The notes under the pieces: model-generated
What the model was told of the DNA's origin: nothing
What the model saw: the letters and a program-made list of their open reading frames with translations, nothing else
Database searches by the model: none
Assembly: GCA_947095585.1 (NCBI GenBank)
Contig: OX352761.1
Location: 96,367,333-96,431,332 of the forward strand
Length of the DNA: 64,000 bases
DNA from: Nephrocerus scutellatus
Taxonomy: Eukaryota; Arthropoda; Insecta; Diptera; Pipunculidae
Direction: 5' to 3'
Translations under genes and position numbers: made by a program
Part shown: in pieces, positions 1 to 10,045 of the stretch
Position numbering within the stretch: the first letter of the stretch is position 1
How the letters are laid out: every line of letters begins with the position of its first letter

Positions 1-1497
1 CTTGATTGTTAAAGATGTCATCGAATCTAGCATCAGTGAATCCTCTTATGTGTATGTACCGGTGACTTGGCTCGATTTCCCCGATTCGCAGTCCTTGCAT
101 CTCAGGACTTGGATGTGTTTCCAATGCGTCGACGAAATTCCTCGCCATTCGGAACAAGTGGTCAGTTATTGGCAGCAGACCTGCAGCTTCGTATAGTTTT
201 GTAGTCGACACAAACTTAAAGCTGTTTGTCACCCTCCAGAGTCCTGTACAGATCCTAAGTACCTTCCTTTCAAATAGGGAGATCTCATCGTTTTTGGTGA
301 GACGGTGAACCATATGGGGTAGCCATAGGTTATCACTGGCCTGATGAGTTGCTTGTAGATAAGCAGCCTGGTGTTGTTGGACAGACCGTTTCGTCTTTTA
401 AGTAGCGGGTGCACCAAATGAAGAGCGTAGCTCGCTTTTTTCATTGTTTTGTCGATGTGAGAGTTAAACTTGAGCCTCTCAGTAAAGTTGATTCCCAGGT
501 ACTTAGTCTCTGACTTGGTGTTTATTGTTGTGTTATCCGGAAGGGTGATTTTTAAGGCTCTGCACCGGCTTGCGATTTTTCTTATCCTTGTTTCGGTTGC
601 TGGAACTCGGAAGCAGATGAGTTCCGTTTTATTGGCGTTGATCTTTAGTCCCCACTTCAGGTAGTAGTCCCAAAGATTTCTGAGGTGTTCCTCCACTCTT
701 CGGGCAGCTATCTCGGGAGAGCGGGAAACTGCATACGTTATAGAGTCATCCGCGAAAAGCATAGACCTTGTTCCGGCTGTATTTTTGGGTTGATCCGCCG
801 TGAAGATGCTATACAGGACTGGTCCAAGTCTGGAACCTTTAGGAACTCCGGATTTGATCATTTTCCTTGTCGATGGGCGGTCGTACCCCTGTACAAAGAA
901 GACACTGTTAAAAAGAAAATTTTTAATTATTTTTACAATATAATTGGGGAAACCAAAACTAATAAGCTTGTACAGTAGCCCGTTTATCCAGACACTATCG
1001 AAAGCTTTTTCGATGTCTAGCAAACAGGCCACTGTACTACTTTTGACGTTGAGTCCTTTAGTGACGTCACTGTGAAGCTTCAGCAGAGGGTGCAGCGTAG
1101 AGTGCTTCTCTCGGAAACCGTACTGAAAGGAAGGAATAAGATTTCTTTCCGTACAAAACGTATTGATCTTTTTACGGATCAATGATTCCAATACTTTACT
1201 GATACAACACAGTAGAGCTATTGGACTGTAACCAGTTACGCTGGAGCGGCCAGTTTTCTTGGGTACTGGTACTACCTTGGCCACCTTCCAGTTGTCCGGA
1301 AAGTAGCCATTGTTTAGGCAATTGTTGAAAATGATGGTTAACATCAAAATTGCAATACCCGGTAACTTTTTAAGCAAAAAGTTAGAAATCCCATCTGTGC
1401 CTGATGATTTTTTTGAGTTTCCACTCATAATCAAATCATTGACAACAGCTGTTCCGGTAAACATATCGACGTCTACGGGTGCGTTGGCGTATATAAA
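1..1497 (-). mobile_element. Jockey-superfamily non-LTR retrotransposon, family J1, copy 1 (5'-truncated, runs off left edge)
   Basis: The minus strand encodes a reverse transcriptase and its C-terminal extension. A second copy of the same family lies on the plus strand near 12.83-13.83 kb, and the overlapping parts are very similar. The 5' side stops abruptly at about 1497, where unrelated RTE sequence begins, and the 3' side leaves the window. No endonuclease domain is present, as expected for a 5'-truncated LINE copy. Jockey-superfamily assignment rests on RT motif style, without an RNase H domain, and is inferred. Confidence 0.85.
229..1497 (-). pseudogene. Reverse transcriptase ORF of J1 copy 1, frameshifted near its 3' end
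   Basis: The open frame contains the RT blocks in order: DNWKVAKVVPVPKK (fingers), YGFREKHSTLHPLL, the DIEKAFDSVW block with the first catalytic aspartate, GVPKGSRLGP (usually GVPQGS), and the catalytic FADD box at about 740-760. Against copy 2, a 4-base deletion near 280 shifts the frame. The last part of the protein therefore continues in another frame down to position 1. The first 20 codons of the open frame (1498-1557) belong to the neighbouring RTE fragment. RT copies element RNA into DNA at the nicked target; this copy looks dead. Confidence 0.85.
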
Positions 1498-1965
1498 ACA
1501 ATGGTGATACCAGTACTTACATATGGATCCGAGACTTTGGTGCTTAGCAAAAAGCATTCTGACCTCTTATCCGCGTTCGAGAGAAAAGTCTTACGGAGAA
1601 TTGTTGGCCCCGTATGTGAGGAAGGACGATTCTGGAGTCTTTATAATGATGAGATCTACGAGCGTTACCGCGATGTCGACATCGTGAAGAAAATTAAGCT
1701 CGGTAGGCTCCGGGGGGCAGGACACCTAGCTCGCATTAGCGAAGAGGATCCTGCTCGGAAAGTCCTGTGCGGTAGGATGTATGGAACACGACAGCGAGGC
1801 CGGCCAAGCCTACGCTGGAAGGTTGGCTTAGACCAGGACGCTCAGAGTTTAGGGATGCCACACTGGATGACATCGGCTCGAAATCGGGACCGGTGGAGAG
1901 ACTTTTTGCGGAAGGCCAGGACCGGACCCCGGTTGTAGAGCCAAATATGATGATGATGTATCTCC
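1498..1965 (+). mobile_element. RTE-type non-LTR retrotransposon, 3' fragment
   Basis: The open frame at 1501-1938 encodes the conserved tail after the RT domain. It begins PVLTYGSETLVLSKK, continues with FERKVLRRIVGPV and KIKLGRLRGAGHLARI, then GRPSLRW, and ends ARNRDRWRDFLRKART. This tail is characteristic of RTE-like endonuclease/RT proteins. Related tails occur at 32.27-32.58 kb and 61.9-62.12 kb. The end is followed by short TGA/ATG repeats (about 1946-1958), typical of RTE 3' ends. The fragment has lost endonuclease and RT, and meets the opposite-strand J1 copy head-on at 1497. Confidence 0.8.
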
Positions 1966-2335
1966 TATTTACAAAACTTTTTGTCAAATTTTTGGAGAAA
2001 TCGGGCATTGCGACCCGAGGGGTGCCGAATAATTTTTTTAAAAATGAACCCGATTTTCTTCAAATTTTTAACATGGACATGGACATTTTCGTGAAATTTT
2101 TAGACTGATCGGGCCCTGAGTACTGAGGGGTGTCCACATTTTTTTTTTAAATTAACCCGTTTTTCTTCATATATTTCCCGATGGAAAGCCCGAGCGGTGC
2201 ACATTTTTTAAAAAAAATTTCCAGATTTTCTTCAAATTTTAAACACCTGTGTATCTCCGATGGGCAACACTTTTTGTAAAATTTTTGGAGTGCTCGGCCC
2301 CTGGGCTCATACAAATTTTGTAAGAAATTTAATTT
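1966..2335 (-). repeat. REP-A copy a (AT-rich interspersed repeat)
   Basis: The sequence holds reverse-orientation hallmarks of the REP-A family: repeated blocks with CCCGATTTTCTTCAAATTTT, CACCTGTGTATCTCCGATGG and CTCGGCCCCTGGG. About three iterations of a roughly 120-bp unit are visible. No terminal inverted repeat is recognisable at either edge. It does not code for protein. Confidence 0.6.
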
Positions 2336-2852
2336 GTCAGGAGTCTTAATCGAAACTGTATAAAAGCAGAAATTATCACAGGGAGTAATAAGGGGGAAGA
2401 CAATTCCTAGAATTGATTTGGAGCCAAGCGAAAGTACTTTGCCATTCAGAATGAAGCGTCGCCAATTTCCATTGATGTTGGCTTTTGCAATGACCATCAA
2501 CAAGAATCAAGGCCAGTCTTTTTATCATGTCGGTGTATATCTTCCTGAGCCAGTTTTCGCTCATGGACAGTTATATGTCGCTTTAACTCGAGGAAGATAC
2601 CATACAAATTTAAAAGACTTAATTAAAAATGCGGATTGTCAAGGAGATGTACTTAAGAACTCGACTATGTTTACCCAAAACAGTGTAATTTAAGAAATCC
2701 TGACCTAAATAAATAAATATGCCTATATTTTGAACTTAATTTTATCCAAAACAAAAACTTATACTTTACTTTAATTTTTTTAGAGTAGTAATTATATATT
2801 GGGACTCAAGTGAAAAAAGTTAATTCCGTCATTTTTGACGGGTACTCACTAG
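2336..2852 (+). mobile_element. Helitron, 5'-truncated, with helicase end and canonical 3' terminus
   Basis: The 3' end is textbook: a 6-bp stem CCGTCA/TGACGG (2826-2831 with 2836-2841, loop TTTT), then 11 bases ending CTAG (2849-2852), with host T at 2853. Upstream is the C-terminal part of a Rep/helicase protein. The Rep (HUH endonuclease) region and the 5' TC end are absent, so this is a fragment of an autonomous element. Confidence 0.8.
2418..2696 (+). pseudogene. Helitron Pif1-like helicase, C-terminal fragment
   Basis: About 91 residues. Visible are [38 protein letters not shown] and [12 protein letters not shown]. These match the last motifs of the SF1 (Pif1-type) helicase in Helitron Rep/Hel proteins; 'TINKNQGQS' and 'YVALTRGR' correspond to helicase motifs V and VI. 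It begins without a methionine and lacks motifs I-IV, so it is a broken remnant. In autonomous Helitrons this enzyme unwinds DNA during rolling-circle transposition. Confidence 0.8.
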
Positions 2853-3770
2853 TTATGATGATAATTATTGACCATGTTATTACTATCACTGGAAGCTGCA
2901 TACAATTGTTTATTATTATGCTTACAATAGCATATGATATTTCCTTTTCGTGGATTGTACTAAAATAGTGCTAATAGTTATATATATTAAATTATATAAC
3001 AGTGTTCATAATTATTGAAAATACTGTGGATGGGAAAAATGATGTATACATAATTCAATCAGAAGAAAAATGATTTATAACAACAATTTTTGTTGTCATT
3101 AGGTACTTCATCCTAAAGGTCCTTCTTCTAGCAGGGTTTTTTTTATTATACGTGGTTTTAACACTAAAACTATTCTCTGAATTAACATTTTTTACATATA
3201 TAACACACATGTAAGGTAAAAAATAGAGCAAATCGAGGGAAAATCAAAAATGACAAATGTTTTAAATTGGCTAAATTAAATCACTCTATGAAATATCCTA
3301 TTCGCAAAGCATTCGACGTTTGCTCAGATTCTAAAAAAATACACAGCAGAATATCGTCATCGTAGTGACAATGAAAAGGAAACTTTCGCGGATTATGCGA
3401 ACTTTTCAATCAGCAGTAAGAAAACAATAAATGGACAAGGATACGTACACGCTTGTTGTACTGTAACATTCTCCATAGATACTAGTATATTCCAGGTGAT
3501 CAGTTATTTTACAACAAATAAACGTCGAGCATAGTAAATTTGAAAATTTCTGCTATAACTGCAAGGATAAGAATGAAACCGAAACGGAAAACACTTAAAA
3601 TAACAAACAAACCCATTGCGAGAACAAGGATCCCGGTTGCATTTTAGAGTTGCCATATTAAATAACTAACGAGATGTGCTCTAACCAAATTTTTTAATTC
3701 TACCTTTATCTAAAGGATTTTCAATAGGGACATAACAATTTTGTATTGTAATACAAACGCACCCCTACAT
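2853..3770. other. AT-rich stretch, nothing recognised
   Basis: There is no open frame with recognisable similarity, no tRNA-like boxes and no obvious repeat shared with the rest of the window. Confidence 0.5.
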
Positions 3771-4356
3771 TTTTTTTATGACGTAAACGTAAAAGGTTTA
3801 CGTTTTTATCATGCTGAAGTTAACGAACGAGCAACGTTTGAAAATTATTCAAACTGAGTCGTTGGTCGCAACTTTAAAAGCGCTTACTCCATTTTTCGGT
3901 TGTAATAATCGTCCCACCAGACAGGCTGTGCGTTCTATAGTAGATAAATTCGTGTCAACTATTCACTATTGAATGTTCCTGTGCCAGTGAAATAACGCAC
4001 CGATCGAAGTACCGCAAAAATCGCAACCGTAACTGCTTCAGTTCAAAATGAGCCAAATCTGTCAATTCAACGCCGTTCACAAATCTCTTAGACCATTGTG
4101 ACGATTCCTTACAAGATCAAATTAACTCAACAAGTGAAGCCTCTTGATCATTTGAAGCTCCGAAAATTCTCCAATTGGGGTATGCAAAACTCACATGTGC
4201 TTCAAGAGACTCGATTGTGTTCACAAAAAGTGACCGTGTGCTGTGGATATCATGCTGGAAGAGTGATTGGACCGTATTTTTTCGTCGATGAAAATGATTG
4301 CCACGTTACGGTAGAGTTCGCTATCGTGTAATGTTTTAAGATCATTTTTTGGCAAG
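3771..4356 (+). pseudogene. Mariner (rosa/DD41D-like) transposase, N-terminal and central part, interrupted
   Basis: An ATG at 3811 opens a helix-turn-helix region (LTNEQRLKIIQTES, then NRPTRQAVRSIVDKF) like that of the rosa-type mariner at 28.7 kb. Stops and a central deletion follow. The catalytic-core segment TIPYKIKLTQQVKPLDHLKL, then NWGMQNSHV and GRVIGPYFFVDEND, is readable at 4098-4331, and FFWQELD lies at the junction near 4350. The remainder resumes at about 7075. The transposase would cut and paste DNA at TA sites; this copy is dead. Confidence 0.65.
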
Positions 4357-4501
4357 AATTGGATTTTTTTTCTCTCAATAACCCTTAGTGGCAGAAATGC
4401 GCAAATCCGCCGACGAACATAATGCCTCGTGGAAAATATGTCTCCTTAACCAGATCAAACCTAGACAGTCATAGAGAATGTGCGGGATGTTTCGTCCTCC
4501 T

Positions 4502-5081
4502 TCAAGCAGAACCTACATTCCGTGTTTGAGCCCAGATTAATTTTGTTAAGGTGATAACTTGTGACCTGCGAGAAAACTCCCTAGCTTTTGATGTTATCCT
4601 TGTCAAGATCAAGGATTTCATTAACCGTTTGGTCTGTCTAAGCCCTGGGGTATTTTCCCAGTGGACCAGACGAAGTTTCCATTCCCATTTATTAATAATC
4701 ACTGTGGTGGTAGCCCAGCTAATACCACTACGCATTTAAGTGATTTAGAGTCCATTATGCTGGACGATAGCGCTTTAAGTATCATAAATCGTAGCGCCTA
4801 TAATGCCCTTACTCAGGTTTATCCTAGAGCAGGCCGCTTAGAAAACAGTGGGACTCTTACCCATTGGAGACTTTGGTGTTGGGTCCGCATACCCCAGCGC
4901 CAACTCCAGAATCCATCGTCGATCCGTCTGTGTACCAGACAAGACCTTTATTGTCCAGATTGCTCGGTCCTTGCTTTTCCTCAAATAACCTACCGAAACA
5001 GTACTCCCTGGCCATGGTGTCCGAGATAGTGCAAAACATGTCTCTTTCTGGAATTGAGTTTGGAATATTCAGGTGTCCCAC
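4502..5081 (-). pseudogene. RNase H domain of the R1/LOA-type element
   Basis: 4857-5081 contains VWYTDGSTMDSGVGAGV, the first catalytic block of a non-LTR RNase H (YTDGS). 4502-4735 contains the C-terminal part (INKWEWKLRLVHWE, then SRRSQVITLTKLIW). RNase H removes the RNA strand during cDNA synthesis. The domain is interrupted between the two pieces. Confidence 0.65.
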
Positions 5082-5145
5082 GTGGTCACCTTGTTTGTAC
5101 CCACATTCTAGTTGCAGCTTAATAGCGCATCCAGTGGCCGTCTTC

Positions 5146-6404
5146 CTAATGAAGATTTGCAGGGGTGAAAGCGCTACAACAGCTTATAATGCAGTCATAG
5201 GGCAGGTGAGCATGGCACCCGTTATACCTAGGCAGGCCAATTTTTAGCTTCTGAAGCATAATTGCCATTTTCCGTTCATCCGTGATCCTTGATAATTGGC
5301 CCACCATCATGGTATGCATCCAATGTATCATTTCAAGATTAAGACCCCAAGTTATGCCGTAGAGGCGTCTACAAGCCCACAGGGCCCTAGTGGCACGTGG
5401 CGGACTTGATATCAGAATTTCAGTTTAGTCGTTTATTAAGGATGACTCCGAGATATTTAACTTACTGGAATACTCTAATGTAGTGCCCTTTAAGATGATA
5501 GGTCCCCTATCGGACAATCTACATTTCGTGAAAGGAACTAGAAGAGTTTTGCAAGGATTGATTGAATTCCCTTCTGTACTGCACCATTCTAAGAGGTGAA
5601 GTAATGCACCCTGCATGACATTTTTTATGGTCGTGCTGTACTTACCACTAATTATGATCCCCAAATCGTCAGTTTAACCACTGGCGAAGTAGCCTGAACT
5701 ATGTAGATCGTCTAGAAGGTTGTCTATGACGAGTGACCATAGAAGGGGCGAAAGTGAGCCTTCATGTGGGCAGCCCTTAGCAGCAGTCACCGACACAGAC
5801 ACTCACTCTGAGGAGGAAGTAATGACTCGACTTTACAGCATGGCCCTTACCATTGGTTGGTCGAGCCCTCGATACCTCTGTTACCGATTGCTCTTGTTAT
5901 TAAGTCGCAGCCAGTGTTATCAAACGCACCCTCAATGTGAAGGAAAACACACAGAGCCATTTGCTTGGAGCGAAAAGCCCATTCTATATTTTTAACAGAT
6001 AGTGAAGGGCACACTCTCTGCTTTTTCCTTTCCTGTATGTGAAATGACTTGAGTGCCCTGGAAAATGCCATCTCCGCCGGATGCTTTGAATGGTTTGAAG
6101 GAGCTTACGGCCCATTTAACCTTATCTGGAGTAAATATTTTTCCAGATAAACTATTTACCTGCTGTTAATGCGTGCATTAGGGAGTGTATGTCAAACATA
6201 AGTAGACGAACCGGGGAAATTAACTTGAAGTAGCATTCTAATTGTGTCCTCACGGTCCGACATGTAGTTACCATCTGTCTTCTTCATTAAGCTTACACAG
6301 TTTTTCTGATCCTTGACGAGTGCCTTGTGGATTCGTGCCGCTACTGCTATGTAAGCAATGCTTTCACAACATTTTCTCCATGTGGCTCGTTTGGATCTTC
6401 TCAA
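5146..6404 (-). pseudogene. Reverse transcriptase region of the R1/LOA-type element
   Basis: The region is split across several frames. 6192-6404 is the linker (WRKCCESIAYIAVAARIHKA). 5847-6071 carries the first catalytic block with CVFLHIEGAFDNTG. 5425-5664 follows the missing YADD box with LGIIISGK-type thumb sequence, ending near LKGTTLEYSS. 5146-5331 is the post-RT connection. Multiple stops and frameshifts indicate long decay. Confidence 0.6.
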
Positions 6405-6530
6405 TCCAAAATTATACTCCGTAAGGTCGAAACTGTATTCGTCCCAGCTCTTCGTGCGTTTCTTTCTTTCTTCCTAACTTTCTTCCTAAGTTTGGCCAGG
6501 CGGTCATTCCACCAGGGAACCTTAGGTTTA

Positions 6531-7088
6531 CTAAAAATGGTTTTGGGGACATAGCTGCCATAGTAGGTCTATGGACTTTATTGGAGTTGGTAGCATATCC
6601 AAATTGGTGAGGACAAGTCCCCGATAAAGATTCCAGTCCGTAGACTTATGATCGTATCTGAAAGAGGAGTGTGCCAATCCACCTGAAAGGTCAAACCTAA
6701 TGTGTTGATGGTCAGTCAAAGAGGCTTCATCGGACACATGCCAGTTTTCGATGAATATAAATGGACTGGCAAGTGAGAGGTCAAGTACCTCTTCGCGAAT
6801 CGCATTTATGAAAGTGGGTTTCGAACCTTTATAAACAGAAGACATTTCTACATTACTACTAATGAGGTATTAAAAAAAACACTCACCCCACCTGTTGATG
6901 TTACTACTGCCCCAGACAACGTGATGCGTATTTGCGTCACAACCAATGATGAATTGTAGGTTGTTGTCCTTACAGTAAATTACGATCTTCTGGACCTCAT
7001 AGGGCGGAATGTTGACGTCATCGCCAATGGACTTTACATCAAAGATATGCGGTTCCAAAATCATGCAACATGCCACACATTTTGTCAA
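6531..7088 (-). pseudogene. Endonuclease domain of the R1/LOA-type element
   Basis: The right piece (6870-7088) contains LQFIIGCDANTHHVVWGSS, the conserved GDxNAHH-like endonuclease block with its metal-binding aspartate and asparagine, and the NRWGE turn. The left piece (6531-6845) holds the C-terminal part of the domain (YKGSKPTFIN, VSDEASLTDHQHIRFDL). This enzyme nicks target DNA to prime reverse transcription. A frame change separates the two pieces and the N-terminus is missing. Confidence 0.7.
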
Positions 7089-7400
7089 ACAATTGATCTA
7101 TTGAAGGGGAAGTTCGGTTATCGTTATTCTCGAGAAATGTTTCGGTCGAATGGCCAGTTCGCTCCTGTAGTGGGATAACGTTAAGTCGTTGACTTATACC
7201 ATCAACCTAACAACTTTAGAAGAGCTCAGGAATAATATCGAACGCCAAATTCCAACGTTCTGACCGATATGTGTGGAAAAGTGGTGGAAAATTGGTGGAA
7301 AATTGGCTCCAAAGAATCGAACGCTGCAAATGTGCTCTCGGTGATCGTATGAACACAATCAAATTCCATACTTAAACATAATATGTGCATACTCCTGAAA
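7075..7400 (+). pseudogene. Mariner (rosa-like) transposase, C-terminal part
   Basis: Reading resumes with QTIDLLKGKFG at about 7087. It continues in shifted frames through the region after the third catalytic aspartate, with LEELRNNIERQIPTF-like sequence near 7215-7260. It ends with the typical ENW...RIERCKCALGDRM tail at about 7290-7350. The roughly 20 residues around the second catalytic aspartate are missing at the insertion point. Confidence 0.6.
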
Positions 7401-7817
7401 TAAATTTCAGTCCGATATATTACTTATTCTCTGTTTTATTTAAATACAGAATTGTTATGTCCTTGTTTGAAAACACTTCATTTATCATCTTTTAATGCTC
7501 TACGCTCTCCGTCTTAAGGTTTAAGGCCAACTCCGCTTTTTGATGGTAGTTACTTGTCGTTTTCTTATTGAATTATATAGCAAGAACCCAGAATCAATAG
7601 ATCTAAGTTATCTCATATAGTCATATATAAAGAACTCTAAGGACGTTTGGACGTTAAAGGTAATACCAAAATCTTCATCAGTGATTGTTGCTTAACAATC
7701 GAGATCTGGTACAAGTACTTTTCGAGCTAATTGTTTTTCGCTTATGCGAAGCCAGTAGAATTTTCTTTTTTCATCTATGTCAATATGTATATGGTTACAT
7801 AGACGTTGAAAAATATA
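7401..7817. other. AT-rich stretch, nothing recognised
   Basis: No coding, RNA or repeat signal was found. It ends with the A at 7817 that precedes the Helitron TC terminus. Confidence 0.5.
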
Positions 7818-7886
7818 TCTATATATATAAAAGTGAAACTTTGTATGTATGTATGTATGTCCGGTATGGACCGCCAAACCCTTCAA

Positions 7887-9776
7887 CCGGTCGCGTTCTA
7901 ACTTTGCATATGGGGTTTCTACCATAATAGGCACTTAATAGGCATATTTTGAAAGTGGGAAGACTCCTAGGTCAAGGGGTCACCATACGATTTTTTTTAT
8001 TGTTTTTACAAATTGCATGTTTTTATGAATCGATCGCGTTCAAACTTTGCATAGAGGTTTTATACCATAATTAACACATAATAGGCATATTTTGAAAGTG
8101 GTCAGACTCCTGAGTCAAAGGGTCTCCATACGATTTTTTTTTATTGTTTTTACAAATTGCATGTTTTTATGAATCGATCGCGTTCAAACTTTGCATAGAG
8201 GTTTTATACCATAATGAACACATAATAGGCATATTTAGAAAGTGGTCAGACTCCTAGGTCAAGGGCTCACCATACGATTTTTTTTTATTGTTTTTACAAA
8301 TTGCATGTTTTTATGAATCGATCGCGTTCAAACTTTGCATAGAGGTTTTATACCATAATTAACACATAATAGGCATATTTAGAAAGTGGTCAGACTCCTA
8401 GGTCAAGGGCTCACCATACGATTTTTTTTTATTGTTTTTACAAATTGCATGTTTTTATGAATCGATCGCGTTCAAACTTTGCATAGAGGTTTTATACCAT
8501 AATGAACACATAATAGGCATATTTAGAAAGTGGTCAGACTCCTAGGTCAAGGGCTCACCATACGATTTTTTTTTATTGTTTTTACAAATTGCATGTTTTT
8601 ATGAATCGATCGCGTTCAAACTTTGCATAGAGGTTTTATACGATAATGAACACATAATAGGCATATTTAGAAAGTGGTCAGACTCCTAGGTCAAGGGCTC
8701 ACCATACGATTTTTTTTTATTGTTTTTACAAATTGCATGTTTTTATGAATCGATCGCGTTCAAACTTTGCATAGAGGTTTTATACCATAATTAACACATA
8801 ATAGGCATATTTTGAAAGTGGTCAGACTCCTGAGTCAAAGGGTCTCCATACGATTTTTTTTTATTGTTTTTACAAATTGCATGTTTTTATGAATCGATCG
8901 CGTTCAAACTTTGCATAGAGGTTTTATACCATAATGAACACATAATAGGCATATTTAGAAAGTGGTCAGACTCCTAGGTCAAGGGCTCACCATACGATTT
9001 TTTTTTATTGTTTTTACAAATTGCATGTTTTTATGAATCGATCGCGTTCAAACTTTGCATAGAGGTTTTATACCATAATTAACACATAATAGGCATATTT
9101 TGAAAGTGGTCAGACTCCTGAGTCAAAGGGTCTCCATACGATTTTTTTTTATTGTTTTTACAAATTGCATGTTTTTATGAATCGATCGCGTTCAAACTTT
9201 GCATAGAGGTTTTATACCATAATTAACACATAATAGGCATATTTTGAAAGTGGTCAGACTCCTGAGTCAAAGGGTCTCCATACGATTTTTTTTTATTGTT
9301 TTTACAAATTGCATGTTTTTATGAATCGATCGCGTTCAAACTTTGCATAGAGGTTTTGTACCATAATGAACACATAATAGGCATATTTAGAAAGTGGTCA
9401 GACTCCTAGGTCAAGGGCTCACCATACGATTTTTTTTTATTGTTTTTACAAATTGCATGTTTTTATGAATCGATCGCGTTCAAACTTTGCATAGAGGTTT
9501 TGTACCATAATGAACACATAATAGGCATATTTAGAAAGTGGTCAGACTCCTAGGTCAAGGGCTCACCATACGATTTTTTTTTATTGTTTTTACAAATTGC
9601 ATGTTTTTATGAATCGATCGCGTTCAAACTTTGCATAGAGGTTTTGTACCATAATGAACACATAATAGGCATATTTAGAAAGTGGTCAGACTCCTAGGTC
9701 AAGGGCTCACCATACGATTTTTTTTTATTGTTTTTACAAATTGCATGTTTTTATGAACCAATCGCGTTCAAACTTA
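7887..9776 (+). repeat. 144-bp tandem repeat array (13 units plus a partial one)
   Basis: Units start at 7887, 8031, 8175, 8319, 8463, 8607, 8751, 8895, 9039, 9183, 9327, 9471 and 9615, each exactly 144 bp apart; an 18-bp partial unit starts at 9759. Each has CGATCGCGTTCAAACTTTGC, then CACATAATAGGCATATTT and an A/T-rich tail. The first unit is divergent. Later units fall into two main types: 'GAGTCAAAGGGTCTCC' and 'AGGTCAAGGGCTCACC'. Confidence 0.97.
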
Positions 9777-9791
9777 TTCTATAGTAGTCTG

Positions 9792-10018
9792 GGCTGGTGA
9801 GGTGGTCAGTTGGTGGGTTGGTCAGTTGGTGGGTTGGTCAGTTGGTGCGAGTTCAGTGGGTGGGGGTGGTCTGAGGTCAGAGGTCCGTGGGCTGGGGGTC
9901 AGATGGCGGTGGGTCAGTGGGCAGCGGTCAATGGGCGGGGGTCAGTTGACAGGAGGTCAGTGGTTGTAGTGTCAGTGCGCGGGTGTGAACTTGGTGGGGG
10001 TCAGTGGGATGGGGCAGC
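9792..10018 (+). repeat. G-rich imperfect GGTCAGT repeat region
   Basis: The plus strand is built of GGTCAGTTGGTGGGTT-like and GGGGGTCAGTGGGC-like repeats with many GGG runs. It lies between the 144-bp array and the Helitron 3' terminus. The open frame across it (9810-10079) is a by-product of the repeats and not a gene. Similar GGTCAGT-rich sequence precedes the Helitron end at 34.46-34.50 kb. Confidence 0.75.
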
Positions 10019-10045
10019 CGGGAAACGCTGGGTATTTCCGCTAGT

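Larger units (their letters stand above)
4357..7074 (-). mobile_element. R1/LOA-type non-LTR retrotransposon inserted in a mariner
   Basis: Minus-strand pieces appear in the expected order from right to left: apurinic-type endonuclease (6.53-7.09 kb), linker (6.19-6.40), reverse transcriptase (5.43-6.07), then RNase H (4.50-5.08). A run of eight T at about 4356-4363 marks the poly(A) end on the minus strand, exactly where the mariner reading stops. The RNase H domain argues for the R1, LOA or I groups rather than jockey. All frames carry stops or shifts, so the copy is inactive. Confidence 0.75.
7818..10044 (+). mobile_element. Non-autonomous Helitron with internal minisatellite
   Basis: The 5' end at 7818 reads TCTATATATATAAAAGTG directly after an A. 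The 3' end reads ...GGTATTTCCGCTAG at 10044 followed by T, so the element sits between A and T as Helitrons do, with no target duplication. A short stem (GGAAA/TTTCC) lies just upstream of the CTAG end. The 2.2-kb body has no Rep/helicase ORF; it is a (GTAT)n stretch, a 144-bp tandem array and a G-rich segment. An almost identical 3' terminus occurs at 34.50-34.54 kb. Confidence 0.85.

Noticed and set aside
7887..9776. CRISPR-like array
   Set aside because: The 144-bp units are directly adjoining without unique spacers, sit inside a Helitron, and the sequence is eukaryotic.
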